Source: Sphingomonas edaphi (GTDB lineage Bacteria > Pseudomonadota > Alphaproteobacteria > Sphingomonadales > Sphingomonadaceae). Taken from it: a stretch of DNA of 64,000 nucleotides. This document shows positions 43,372 to 52,629 of the stretch, piece after piece. The first letter of the stretch is position 1, and every line of letters starts with the position of its first letter. The translations under genes and the position numbers were made by a program. The notes below the pieces were generated by a model that worked only from the letters and a program-made list of their open reading frames with translations, had not been told where the DNA came from and did not search any database. The DNA is taken from positions 149,453 through 213,452 of the forward strand of contig NZ_QXTF01000004.1 of the NCBI RefSeq assembly GCF_003583725.1, read 5' to 3'.

Positions 43372-44931
43372 TCAGGGTCGGCGATAGTCTGGTTGGACCC
43401 CGGATTGACGCCAGTAGCGGTCAAGACCGATTTCCTCGACCAGCGGCTCAAACCGGGCATCAGCTCGCATCGAACGCGTGACGGGTTCGAATAGCAGGCG
43501 CGTATGCCGTTGGCCGGGGGTGAATTTGCTCCCCGGCGCCGGAGAGTCCGGCACGATAAAGCCGCGTCCAAAATAATAAGCGCCCGCGACTTCAAAGGCT
43601 TGGTCGACCCGTCCAAGCGCACTTAGAACACGAATTGCAGATTCCGCGCCAAAGCTGGAAACTCGGGCGCGTTCCATCTGGGCCACGCTGACCAGTTCAC
43701 GCTGTTCAGGATTGCCACTCCCTATAGCCCGGGCCTGAGCAATCCACGCCGGTAAGGTCGGGCCATCGATATCGGAAGGGCGGCCCTTTGGGTCCTCCGC
43801 CAGTGCAATTGCAGCATCGGGCTTTCCGCTGAACATCTTGACGTGAAAACGGGTTATCCAAATCGTCCCCTGGGTCGGATAAAGCGCAGCGGCATCGTCC
43901 ATGGCGCGGTCGGTTTCCTCAACCATGCCGGCGCTCCAAAGTGCACGAATATAATCGTTATAGACGGCCGGGGTGAACGGCTTGTGCCGGACCTTTGCAT
44001 AATAGGACAACGCCTCCTTGGCCCGACCGACGAAGATTAGGGCAGCAGCTCGAAAGGCTAGTATTTCGTCCTCGTCGGGACGGTCAGACAGGGCGCGATT
44101 AAGGTGCCGATCCCGCTCCATCCAATGACCAATGAACGGAAGCGCCACCGACAAAGCCAACTCGCCATATCCGTTGCCTGGATCGAGCGCGAGCGCGCGC
44201 TGCGCCGCGGATTCTGCGCGGGCACGCAACGCGATACCTTCCTCCTGTTCCCTGTAATGAGACGGGACGGCATAGGCGCACCCCAGCATTCCCCAACCGT
44301 CGGCGTAGTCGGGCGCTATCGTCACTACGTGTTGCAGCAGGCCGATGGCCTGGTATTGCGCCTCGCGTGTGCTCTGGTCTCTTAGCTGCCGTGCCTGGGC
44401 GACGAGAGCCTGCACATTGGAGGGCACTGAAGCCTCAGATTGCCGACGGTATAGATATGCGCCACCACCGAAGATCGCTGCTGAGCCAGCGGCTAGGACA
44501 AGGTTACGTCGCGACAGTCGGGGGGTAACCCGCTCTGTTGGCCCGGCCAACGTTCCATGTCCCGGTAGATTTGCATCGCGGTCGGATTGGCTGTCGAGCT
44601 TGGTGAGCCGGTAGCCAATCTTTGTGATGGTTTCGATCTCGATGGATCCCGCGCCAATGCCATTCGCGACTTTGCGCAGGCGGGAGATGACCCGATGGAT
44701 CGCATTTTCACCGACCACCTGGCCGTTCCAGCAAAGCATGGTCAACTCATGTCGAGTGACGATGCTGCCTTCAGCTTTGCTGAGCGCGATAAGCACCTGC
44801 ATAACGCGATGCTCGAGGACTTCACGTTGACCATCGTCACGAACCAGCTCGCGCCGCGAGGGTGAAACGGTCAGCCGCCCCATTACGAAGTCCGGCTCGT
44901 GCGCAAGTTCGACCTTGCCCGAAACGCTCAT
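43372..44931 (-). CDS. CadC-like winged-helix regulator with internal membrane segment and TPR domain
   Basis: The 519-residue protein has three parts: an OmpR/CadC-type DNA-binding domain (about 15-110, with LEHRVMQVLIALSKAEGSIV, VVGENAIHRVISRLRKVA and IETITKIGYRLT); a segment PRLSRRNLVLAAGSAAIFGG (about 140) with one membrane helix; and a helical TPR-like region to the end. The layout puts DNA binding in the cytoplasm and the TPR sensor outside. The SRRNLVLAAG stretch resembles a twin-arginine export signal placed internally. GGAAGGGGG precedes ATG. It may control the beta-propeller gene 144 bases downstream. Confidence 0.85.
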   Translation of the reverse strand: MSVSGKVELAHEPDFVMGRLTVSPSRRELVRDDGQREVLEHRVMQVLIALSKAEGSIVTRHELTMLCWNGQVVGENAIHRVISRLRKVANGIGAGSIEIETITKIGYRLTKLDSQSDRDANLPGHGTLAGPTERVTPRLSRRNLVLAAGSAAIFGGGAYLYRRQSEASVPSNVQALVAQARQLRDQSTREAQYQAIGLLQHVVTIAPDYADGWGMLGCAYAVPSHYREQEEGIALRARAESAAQRALALDPGNGYGELALSVALPFIGHWMERDRHLNRALSDRPDEDEILAFRAAALIFVGRAKEALSYYAKVRHKPFTPAVYNDYIRALWSAGMVEETDRAMDDAAALYPTQGTIWITRFHVKMFSGKPDAAIALAEDPKGRPSDIDGPTLPAWIAQARAIGSGNPEQRELVSVAQMERARVSSFGAESAIRVLSALGRVDQAFEVAGAYYFGRGFIVPDSPAPGSKFTPGQRHTRLLFEPVTRSMRADARFEPLVEEIGLDRYWRQSGVQPDYRRP

Positions 44932-45287
44932 GCCCCCTTCCGCCGGCTCCGACAGTGCCTCAGCCTATCCACTCGCGATCTGACCGTCGAGTCCCTGGCA
45001 CCAACGGTCACTAGTGTCAGCCATTAAGGAAGCCACCGCGGCGGTATGGAATAGCGATGGACGATCAACAGGATGGAATGGACCGCAAAGAGACCGCTCC
45101 AGTCGACCAAACTGACAATGCCGCCGTTTATTCAGCGGTGCTCTGGAGATCGCGGTCATTCGATGTGCAGAAACAATCGAGCCATTTGTCGAAGAAAAGG
45201 TGCGCAGATTGTCGAACAATCTAGGTTCGTAACCGCGTTTTGGTTGTCGAAGCGCCGGACCACTTCCAAGCAAAATCGAGGCATGCT
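44932..45287. other. Gap of 356 bases between divergent genes
   Basis: It separates the winged-helix/TPR gene (leftwards) from the aspartic protease gene (rightwards), so it must carry both promoters. A TCACTAGTG half-palindrome lies near 45007-45015. The open frames here have no recognisable homology or codon bias, and I see no RNA gene. Confidence 0.5.
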
Positions 45288-46175
45288 TTGTTCAAAACAA
45301 TTTTCGCCACAGGTGCGCTTTTGGTCGCTGCTCCGCTGTCAGCCGCTCCCATGGAGGTGTTGCCGTCGGGGCACCCAATCGCTGAAGTCGCGCTCGATGG
45401 CTCCAAACCACTGCGCTTCATCATTGATACCGCCGCCAGTAGCACGTCGATCCTGCCTTGCCTGCGCGCGGCGATGCCAAGCTCCATGTTCGCTAGTGGT
45501 TCTCAAAACCTGGATGGGGCCGCAGGCAAGACGCAGATCGAAACGCTGACACTGAAACGCCTGACAGTCGATGGTCGCACCTTCGACGGGCTGACCGCAT
45601 TCGCCCTTCCGCCTAGCCCGGTGGACGAGCTGGGTGTCGACGGTGTGCTAGGCGCCGATGTTATTGCGCGCTTCGCAGTGGAAATGGATATGCCGGGCCG
45701 AGTATGGCGCATGACAGACGCCCCGACCGAGGCGATGCTGAAGGGAATGCTCCCGCCTGTCCCGATCACGCTCGATGAGGCACTTACGCCCAGGCTGACG
45801 GTTCACTTGGATGGCACGGAAATTCCCGCCATCCTCGATACCGGTGCCAAGGGCACCATCATGAACTGGGCGGCAGCCCGGCTACTGGGTCTCACGCCCG
45901 ATAGCCCTGGCGTCATCAAGGCGAGCACCGTCAAAGGCGTCACAACTCATGGGACAGCGAGTGTGACCAACACTTTCCGGGAGCTGCGCATAGGCCAGGC
46001 CAGCAGGCCCCAAGTCACTCTCCGTATCGCCGATCTTCCTGTTTTCACCGCGCTGGGTTTTGCCGAAGGGCAGCCGGCACTAATTCTCGGAATTGACATT
46101 CTTGCTGATCGTCGGTTCGTCATCGACCATCCTGGCAAGCGTCTATTCCTGTCGAAAACGACAGGCGGGAGCTAA
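45288..46175 (+). CDS. Exported retropepsin-like aspartic protease, two lobes
   Basis: The 295-residue product has a signal peptide (FKTIFATGALLVAAPLSAAP) and two pepsin/retropepsin lobes. Catalytic-loop motifs are FIIDTAASSTSI in lobe 1 (DTA in place of DTG) and AILDTGAKGTIM in lobe 2, with the flap-strand partners VDGVLGADV and PALILGIDIL. This fits bacterial retropepsin-like (Asp_protease_2) proteins. TTG at 45288 with GAGG six bases upstream gives a textbook signal peptide; a TTG at 45240 is in frame but unsupported. Probably periplasmic peptidase or peptide-binding protein. Confidence 0.82.
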   Translation: MFKTIFATGALLVAAPLSAAPMEVLPSGHPIAEVALDGSKPLRFIIDTAASSTSILPCLRAAMPSSMFASGSQNLDGAAGKTQIETLTLKRLTVDGRTFDGLTAFALPPSPVDELGVDGVLGADVIARFAVEMDMPGRVWRMTDAPTEAMLKGMLPPVPITLDEALTPRLTVHLDGTEIPAILDTGAKGTIMNWAAARLLGLTPDSPGVIKASTVKGVTTHGTASVTNTFRELRIGQASRPQVTLRIADLPVFTALGFAEGQPALILGIDILADRRFVIDHPGKRLFLSKTTGGS

Positions 46176-46258
46176 AAAGTTCTGGCCAGAGTCCGGGCCC
46201 ATTCTATCCGCTCAGCCGCGCGAGAACCGCACCTGGCGCAAGCCACTCCAAATTATGG

Positions 46259-46648
46259 ATGAGAGCCTTGAAAATTGACCACCTCACCTTGCTGGTGAGC
46301 TCATTTGCCAACAGCAATCCCTACTATGAAACGCTGCTGCCACTCCTGGGCTTTGCGAAGAAGCGCAATCACGTCTGGACGGACGGCCAAGGGTTCTTCT
46401 TCCAGTTCCGGGAATCCCAGCCAGGATTGCCTGGATACGAGCGATATGGTGCTGGCATGAACCATCTGGGCTTTTCGGCGCCTGACGTAGAAACTGTGCA
46501 CTCGGTGAAGCGGACAATGGCGGACGCAGGCTTCGTCACTCCTGAGGTTCAAACCATCGGCCCCATAACTGCGCTGTTTATGAAGGATCCGGACGGAATT
46601 CGTTTCGAAGTATCCTACACCCCGCCCGGATTTGATCCCGTCGACTGA
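46259..46648 (+). CDS. VOC family (glyoxalase/dioxygenase fold) protein
   Basis: The 129-residue single-domain protein has paired beta-alpha-beta-beta-beta modules. KIDHLTLLVSSFANSNPYYE (metal His), MNHLGFSAPDVETVHSVKR (metal His) and FMKDPDGIRFEVSYTP (metal Glu) are visible. It belongs to the glyoxalase/bleomycin-resistance/dioxygenase superfamily; the substrate is unknown. ATG at 46259 and TTG at 46268 are both possible starts. Confidence 0.85.
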   Translation: MRALKIDHLTLLVSSFANSNPYYETLLPLLGFAKKRNHVWTDGQGFFFQFRESQPGLPGYERYGAGMNHLGFSAPDVETVHSVKRTMADAGFVTPEVQTIGPITALFMKDPDGIRFEVSYTPPGFDPVD

Positions 46649-46797
46649 GTGGCGGTTTCCCCACCTCGCCGGAAGCGGATGGCCTGCTTTGCCTGTTTGC
46701 GGTGCAGCAGTCGGAGGATCGCCAAGCTCGCGCAACTACGACGCTCATGTCATTGCGTAACTCTGCGTTGCCTTGCGCACCCTCTCCGTCCGCTGGA

Positions 46798-48156
46798 TCA
46801 GCCCTGTTTGGCAATCGCCTCGAGCGCGTCGAAACAAAGCGGATCGAGCGCTGTCCCCACTTCCTGTTTCATCACGCCCAGTGCAGCGTCGAGGCCCATC
46901 GCCGATCGGTATGGCCTGTCGGCAGTTATCGCGTCGAAAAAATCGCAGGTGGTAATGATGCGCGTTTCAAGGCTGACGTTGGATCCTGAAAGCCCAAGCG
47001 GGTATCCCCTGCCGTCAAGGCGCTCATGATGCGCCGCGGCCGTATCAGCCAGCGCCGCGAGTGGCCCGATCCGGCCAAGAATCTCCCTCGTGTGGTCGGC
47101 ATGGGCGCGCATTTCCTGCCACTCCGGATCCGTCAGGCCGGCTGGCTTGTCGAGAATGTTGTTCGACACGCCGAGCTTTCCGACGTCGTGGAGGTAAGCC
47201 GCCCGCCGAACCGACCGTGATGCCCCTTGGTCCAAACCGAGGGACAGGGACAGGCTGGAAGAGAGATCTGCAACCCGAGACGAATGGCCCGCAGTGAACG
47301 GGCTTTTGGCATCGATGACTTCTCCGAAGGCGCGCGCGATATCGTCGAGATAGTCATCGTCCACCAACACGGCCTCGGTTGGCGGCGCGAACACGGCCGC
47401 GCGAGCCTCGAGGCCAGGAGCTTGCAGCTCACTCCAGAAAGATTCCTCTGCCCCAAGCCGGCATGCGACATCCACCAACTCGGGGTCGAGCCAGACGCCT
47501 GCGCGCCGGCGTAGTTCGTCCATCGCCGCCTGCGCCCCGGCATGTTCGTGAAAGACGTCCGCGATCTGGGCGAGAAGCGCGATACGCGAGAAGAGCGGAA
47601 TGGCGTCTCCCCGAAGATGCGAGGGACGGCCGGATCCGTCCCAATGCTCGTCGAGGTGAAAGATCCCTTCGCAAACGCTTTCGTCGAAGCGCAATGTCCG
47701 AGCGATATCCGCTCCGCGCGTACAGCGCGTCACAATCAGGTCTTGGGCAATGTCGTCGCCGTTGCGTAGGATGTGGCCGATGGCGGATGCCCTCTCCCTC
47801 CACGGCGCCCGCGCCGCTGTCCTGGAGAAGATGAAGACGAGGGTCGCGGCCAAACTCGTCCCGACGGTCTTGTAGCCGTGTTTGAACGCCCGATCGTCGG
47901 CTTGGTAAAGCTCGCAGATCCGGGCCGCGTTGCTGCTACAACCGAGATCCTTCAGCAGGATCGTGTAATACAGGCTGTGTCGCTCGGACGCTGAAAGGCC
48001 GATGGCTCGGCCTATCCGGCTTCCAATCAGTGCGCTGCGCAAACTGTGCCCGGCAGGCTGCCCTTCCGTGATATCCAGCGCGTAGCTGAACGAGCCAAGG
48101 AGCTCGGCGAGCGAGGTGTAGGCAACTTCCCCGGCGGCTATAGATTGATGCAACAT
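46798..48156 (-). CDS. HD-GYP domain phosphodiesterase
   Basis: In this 452-residue protein the C-terminal half is an HD-GYP domain: YLHDVGKLGVSNNILDKP (HD metal site), then HHERLDGRGYPLGL (HHE...GYP) and TCDFFDAITADRPYR. These hydrolyse cyclic-di-GMP. The N-terminal half repeats a degenerate HD fold (LLKDLGCSSNAARI with HD lost, HLDEHWDGSGRPSHLRGDA), giving a tandem HD layout. No receiver or membrane segment is seen. The start ATG 48156 has a weak ribosome site. Confidence 0.9.
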   Translation of the reverse strand: MLHQSIAAGEVAYTSLAELLGSFSYALDITEGQPAGHSLRSALIGSRIGRAIGLSASERHSLYYTILLKDLGCSSNAARICELYQADDRAFKHGYKTVGTSLAATLVFIFSRTAARAPWRERASAIGHILRNGDDIAQDLIVTRCTRGADIARTLRFDESVCEGIFHLDEHWDGSGRPSHLRGDAIPLFSRIALLAQIADVFHEHAGAQAAMDELRRRAGVWLDPELVDVACRLGAEESFWSELQAPGLEARAAVFAPPTEAVLVDDDYLDDIARAFGEVIDAKSPFTAGHSSRVADLSSSLSLSLGLDQGASRSVRRAAYLHDVGKLGVSNNILDKPAGLTDPEWQEMRAHADHTREILGRIGPLAALADTAAAHHERLDGRGYPLGLSGSNVSLETRIITTCDFFDAITADRPYRSAMGLDAALGVMKQEVGTALDPLCFDALEAIAKQG

Positions 48157-48342
48157 GGAATTGGTTTACCGGCATCCAATGAGACATCCGTTTCCCGGCA
48201 TGGTTAATTTCTGCCTTCGTCCGACTGCGACCAAGCTTCAGACGGTGGAGCTAAAGGCTTCTTGAATCAGCTTTCGCCTTCGTTAGACCTCGAGTGATGG
48301 GGATGCACCGACGCTCGACCACGCTGAGAAGGAGTTTGCAAA

Positions 48343-48798
48343 ATGATACTGACGACCATCGCAGCGCTCGCCGTGGCCGTGCAGCAGCCGGAAGGAGCTC
48401 GTCAGCGGGCGGTTGTAATCATGCCCGAGAATGCGCGGCAGCGGCAGATACAAGAGCAGATTGGCTGGGCGAACGCTGTTGTCAGCAACGGCATAGTCTA
48501 TGTCTCGGGCGTACCTGCTTATCTGGCTCCAGGTGAAACCGACATGGAGGCGGCGTTCGCCAAGGCATTCGACGCTATTGGCAACACTCTACGGCGGGCG
48601 GGCGTGAGCTGGGACGATGTCGTTGAGCTTCGTACCTATCACACCGATCCAAACGCACAAATCGAGGCATTCGCCAAGGTCAAGAACCGCTATATGAAGT
48701 CGCCACCGCCCGCGTGGAGCGCTATTGGCACCTCGGGTTTACTGCAGCCAGGCGCACTCGTCGAAATTGCAGTTGTTGCGCACGTACCGAAAAAGTAG
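48343..48798 (+). CDS. Exported Rid-family protein without the catalytic arginine
   Basis: The 151-residue product has a short hydrophobic N-terminus (LTTIAALAVAVQQ) and the Rid fold: NAVVSNGIVYVSGVPAY, FDAIGNTLRRAGVSWDDVVE, VEIAVVAHV. RidA deaminases have Arg in the FPARS motif; here the matching motif is PPAWSAIG, so the key Arg is Trp and imine deaminase activity is doubtful. AAGGAG lies nine bases before the ATG. Divergent from the HD-GYP gene. Confidence 0.85.
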   Translation: MILTTIAALAVAVQQPEGARQRAVVIMPENARQRQIQEQIGWANAVVSNGIVYVSGVPAYLAPGETDMEAAFAKAFDAIGNTLRRAGVSWDDVVELRTYHTDPNAQIEAFAKVKNRYMKSPPPAWSAIGTSGLLQPGALVEIAVVAHVPKK

Positions 48799-49018
48799 CG
48801 GAGATCGCCGGCAACGTTCGTTTCCCTCAGCATTCCTGATCAGCGAACGCCTACTTCCCTTCCCACCTTTGTCAGCGCCATGGCGGTTAAACACGCTGCC
48901 AGCTGCGTTCCTTTGGCCTGATAGCGGACGGACCGTGTTCGAGCTTCCTCAGGTCCATTAGCCGTTCGTTCCGGATGTAGGCGAGCGACGGCCAACGACC
49001 TACTCGACCATTCACAGA

Positions 49019-52000
49019 CTAACTTTCCCCAACGGTCTTCACGTTATCGTCGCTGTTGCGATCTATGTAGTAATTATAGGGATCGACCCCAACGAAGGCC
49101 GGCTTCCGATTGCTCCGGACCACGATTTTCTGTTCGCCATCGCGCATCGGCTCGCGCTTGATCACAATGACGTCCTTGGCGGAGAAGGCACCCAGTCCTG
49201 GGCGCGCGGTGAACAAGCCCACCTCGATCGGCTCGGCGAGTTTTGCCGTCGCCTCCGTTCCCTTGCCGTCGGCATAAAATTTGCCAGCGGAGATGGTCAT
49301 TGTCGTGACCCAGCCGTCACCATCGCGCCGGACCTCGGAGTCCTTAACCTTGAGGTCATAGATGGTGATCCGCTCAAACAGGTCCGTGATCAGCTGCTGC
49401 TGTTCAGGAGATTTCGCCTCCCTACGAAACTCGTTGATGAGGTCGACAGAACGCAGATAGGGCGCGCCCTTGAAGCGGAACTTCCCCACGAACCGGGCCA
49501 GTGCCCGATTGACCGCATCCTCGCCCAGCCGCTCCTGCAGCAGGTACATGGCCACAGATCCCTTGCGATAGTGAACATATTGCTGGTTCTCGACCCGGTA
49601 GAGCGGCTGCTCTTCGACTGCCTCGCCCTTCCGGGCCGACAGATAATTGTCGAGCTCATATTTAAGGAAGCGGCGGATCTGGTCCTCGCCGTACATCCGC
49701 TTCATCACCATCAGCGCCGAATATTGGGCCAGTGTTTCGCTGGTCAGCGTGCCGCCCTGCATGTCGGCTCCGATCACCTGGTGCGCCCAATATTGATGGG
49801 CGATTTCGTGAGCGATGACATAGGTCGTGAAGTCGATCTTCTCTGGGTCGTTAGTGTTGGCGACGAAGCCGATCGATTCCGAATAGGGCATGGTGCCGGC
49901 GAACGCCTGGGCGAAGCTGGCATAGCCTGGAAATTCAATGATCCGGGCATAGTTGAATTGATAGGGCCCGAAGTTTGCCCGGTAATAGTCGAGCGACGAT
50001 GCCATCGCCTTCAGCATCTTCGGCACATTCCAGTCATGACCGGGATGATAGAAAACCGATAGCTTGACGCCGTTGTGGTCGCGGCTCGCCACCTTGTAGT
50101 CAGCCGACTGGATCGAGAAGAAGTTGAGGATTGGAGCCGGGCTGACGAAGTGCGCGGTGCGGCGCCCGCCATTGGTCACGTCGGATACCAGGTTTCCAGG
50201 TGCAATCGGCGTCTGACCAGCGTCGGTGGTCAGCGTGATGTCTGACATCACCCAGTCGACGTTGACGTAGTTGCCCTTGGTTGCCTCAAGATCCTCGAGC
50301 TTAGCCGGACGCAGCTCCGCCGGGAGCCCCTGGCGTCGGCGTTGCGTACGGTCGCTGAGCAGGCCCTGCCGATTCATGCCGATAATCGGCGCGAAGCCAA
50401 AGTTGTTGACGAAGGTGCCGTTCTCGATGACGTCGGTCGCCGGCGAGCCGGCGCGAAAACCGCGATGCCAAATGCGCGATGCGAAGTTGAGGCGCGCGAT
50501 TGCCCCCACTGCTAGCGCCTGATCGAACCGGTAGATGCGATATCCGAACTTCTTGTCGTCCGAGATCAGCTTGGCTCCCGGAATTTCCATTTTCAGATAT
50601 TCGGCGTCACGGCTGCCCTGCCTCACATGCAGCTCGCGGATCGGCGCGCCAGTATCGTTGCGAAGCTCATAGCTTCCCTTCGCTTCGAGCCTTCGTTCTG
50701 ATGGAAATAACTGCACGTCCATCGTCACTTTGGTGACCACCGGGCGCGGCAAGTTCTCAAACTTCAGATATTTGCGCTCCAATTGAGCGGAATAGAGTTC
50801 GGCGTCGTCCGAAGTTTCGTAGCGATTGAGCTGCTTGATATTGTGATAGGCGTAGGCGCCCGTCGCAGCCATCGCCACAGCGGCAATGCCGGCAATTGCT
50901 AGCGGCGTCGCCGTGGCATGTCGGCGCATCCGCTTAAGGCGCACTCCCACGCCCAAGTCAGTGCCACGCGGCCAGATAAGGTGGGCCAGTACCGCCAGTA
51001 CGATCGCAAAGCACAGCCAGTAGAATTGGAATACTGCCTCCGCGACCCAGAAACTGCCCGCGCCGACGAAATCGCTGAGCGGCACGGACGGCGTCCGCGC
51101 GTAGGTATAAAGCGGGTTGGCGTAGCCGAGGTTGTTGAGGAAGATCGTCCCGACGAACCAGACGAACATGATGCCCCAGCCGATATATTTGTTGGGGCTG
51201 AGCACTTGGACGGCCACTGCCAGTATGGCGATCAACAGGCCGTCGATTGCCGCCGGAATGATGAACCAGCCGACATATTCCATGAGGCCAAATTCACGCG
51301 CACCCTGCGCCAGCTGGTAAGACAATCCGCTCAGGATGGTCGCCAGGTTTACGACCAGCAGCACGACGAAAATCGCGATCATCTTCGGCACCGTCATCAC
51401 CCAGCTCGGAGTGGGCGTTGAATCGAGGATTTCGTTGAGCTTGCGGTCGCGTTCGCGCCACACCAGCTCACCGCCATAGAAGGTGGCAATCATCAGCAGG
51501 AATATTCCTGAGCCATTGCGCACCGTGCCGATCGTTGCGGCTAGCGTCGGATAGTCGGAAGTGCCGTAGGTCGACTGTCCGAGCCACAAGAACGCACCGG
51601 TGAAGCCGATTGCCAGCAACGACAGGATGATCAATCCCGGGCTCGTCAGCACCTGCCTCACTTCGGTTCTCAGGCGGGTCAGGAACTGGACCCAGCGCGA
51701 AGGCTGGGCGTCGCGGGCGCTGAACGATTCCCCGCCCAGCGTCGGCATTGCCGCCGCCGCGCGCTCCTCGCGAACTTGCTTCTTCGCCAGCTTACGGAGC
51801 TTACGCTTCGACGGGGCGCGCTCCGTCATTTTGAACCGCCACAGGGTGACGCCGAGGAACAGGGCGCCAATACCGACGGCGAGCAACCGGTTGTAGAACA
51901 CGACGCCTTCCAGCTCGATGAGTCGGTTGTTCATCTCGGCCTGTGTCCAGTAGCGAGTAACCTCGGCGATGGCGCCGTTGCCGAGCGGCTCCCATAGGGC

Positions 52001-52615
52001 GAACGTCTCGCGATATTCGATTTTCTGGCCGACGATGCTGGAGGTGATCAGATAGCCCATCACCAGCACCACGGCGGCGACATAGGATGCCATCATCGAT
52101 CGCGTCAGCGTCGCCATTGCGAACAGCAGCGCGCTGGTCAGGAAGATGTTCGGCACGCCGAAGATCGCGAAGTTCCAGACATAGAACGCTAACCGCTGCG
52201 GTCCGACCGTCTCCGGATCCACCCAAGGCATTATCGATCCAACGAACATTCCCAGCGGGATTGCGAGGTAGCCAACCGTCGCGATGATCAGTCCGCCGAG
52301 GAAACGGCCCAGCACGATCTGCTTGTCGGTGACGCTGGTTGCCCTGACGATGGGCGCAAAACCGCTATTGTCGTCCCGGACCAGCGCATTGGCGACGAAG
52401 GCTGTCGTGACGAATAGGTAGAATTGGACGAACGCAGCCGTGGCGACCGCGATTGCGAAGGGCGAATTCTCGTGAACCGTTCCCGGGGTGCCGATGCTGA
52501 CATTCTCGCTTGCCGTCAGGCCGAAACCGAGCAGGAAGAAGATGGCCATCGAAACCCAGAAAACCGGGTTCTTCAGCTGGTAGCGGATTTCGAATCCAAC
52601 GATGCCTGCTAGCAT
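49019..52615 (-). CDS. ABC-2 permease fused to M1-family aminopeptidase
   Basis: This 1198-residue protein has an N-terminal ABC-2 permease module (about 1-560, two sets of six helices, e.g. YLFVTTAFVANALVRDDNSG and LWRERDRKLNEILDSTP-like GGELVWRERDRKLNEIL). A periplasmic M1 metallopeptidase follows (about 620-1198) with zinc motif HEIAHQYWAHQ near residue 934 and downstream Glu in TLTSETLAQYSALM. The GAMEN-type exopeptidase loop is not obvious. The fused type occurs in several Proteobacteria and Bacteroidetes next to an ATPase. GGGAGA precedes ATG. The ATPase ends 14 bases upstream. Confidence 0.93.
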   Translation of the reverse strand: MLAGIVGFEIRYQLKNPVFWVSMAIFFLLGFGLTASENVSIGTPGTVHENSPFAIAVATAAFVQFYLFVTTAFVANALVRDDNSGFAPIVRATSVTDKQIVLGRFLGGLIIATVGYLAIPLGMFVGSIMPWVDPETVGPQRLAFYVWNFAIFGVPNIFLTSALLFAMATLTRSMMASYVAAVVLVMGYLITSSIVGQKIEYRETFALWEPLGNGAIAEVTRYWTQAEMNNRLIELEGVVFYNRLLAVGIGALFLGVTLWRFKMTERAPSKRKLRKLAKKQVREERAAAAMPTLGGESFSARDAQPSRWVQFLTRLRTEVRQVLTSPGLIILSLLAIGFTGAFLWLGQSTYGTSDYPTLAATIGTVRNGSGIFLLMIATFYGGELVWRERDRKLNEILDSTPTPSWVMTVPKMIAIFVVLLVVNLATILSGLSYQLAQGAREFGLMEYVGWFIIPAAIDGLLIAILAVAVQVLSPNKYIGWGIMFVWFVGTIFLNNLGYANPLYTYARTPSVPLSDFVGAGSFWVAEAVFQFYWLCFAIVLAVLAHLIWPRGTDLGVGVRLKRMRRHATATPLAIAGIAAVAMAATGAYAYHNIKQLNRYETSDDAELYSAQLERKYLKFENLPRPVVTKVTMDVQLFPSERRLEAKGSYELRNDTGAPIRELHVRQGSRDAEYLKMEIPGAKLISDDKKFGYRIYRFDQALAVGAIARLNFASRIWHRGFRAGSPATDVIENGTFVNNFGFAPIIGMNRQGLLSDRTQRRRQGLPAELRPAKLEDLEATKGNYVNVDWVMSDITLTTDAGQTPIAPGNLVSDVTNGGRRTAHFVSPAPILNFFSIQSADYKVASRDHNGVKLSVFYHPGHDWNVPKMLKAMASSLDYYRANFGPYQFNYARIIEFPGYASFAQAFAGTMPYSESIGFVANTNDPEKIDFTTYVIAHEIAHQYWAHQVIGADMQGGTLTSETLAQYSALMVMKRMYGEDQIRRFLKYELDNYLSARKGEAVEEQPLYRVENQQYVHYRKGSVAMYLLQERLGEDAVNRALARFVGKFRFKGAPYLRSVDLINEFRREAKSPEQQQLITDLFERITIYDLKVKDSEVRRDGDGWVTTMTISAGKFYADGKGTEATAKLAEPIEVGLFTARPGLGAFSAKDVIVIKREPMRDGEQKIVVRSNRKPAFVGVDPYNYYIDRNSDDNVKTVGES

Positions 52616-52629
52616 GGCGTGTCTCCCGC

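Noticed and set aside
44965..45273. 102-codon minus-strand frame in the gap after the TPR regulator
   Set aside because: Composition is not coding-like, no ribosome site and no domain; it occupies the divergent promoter region.
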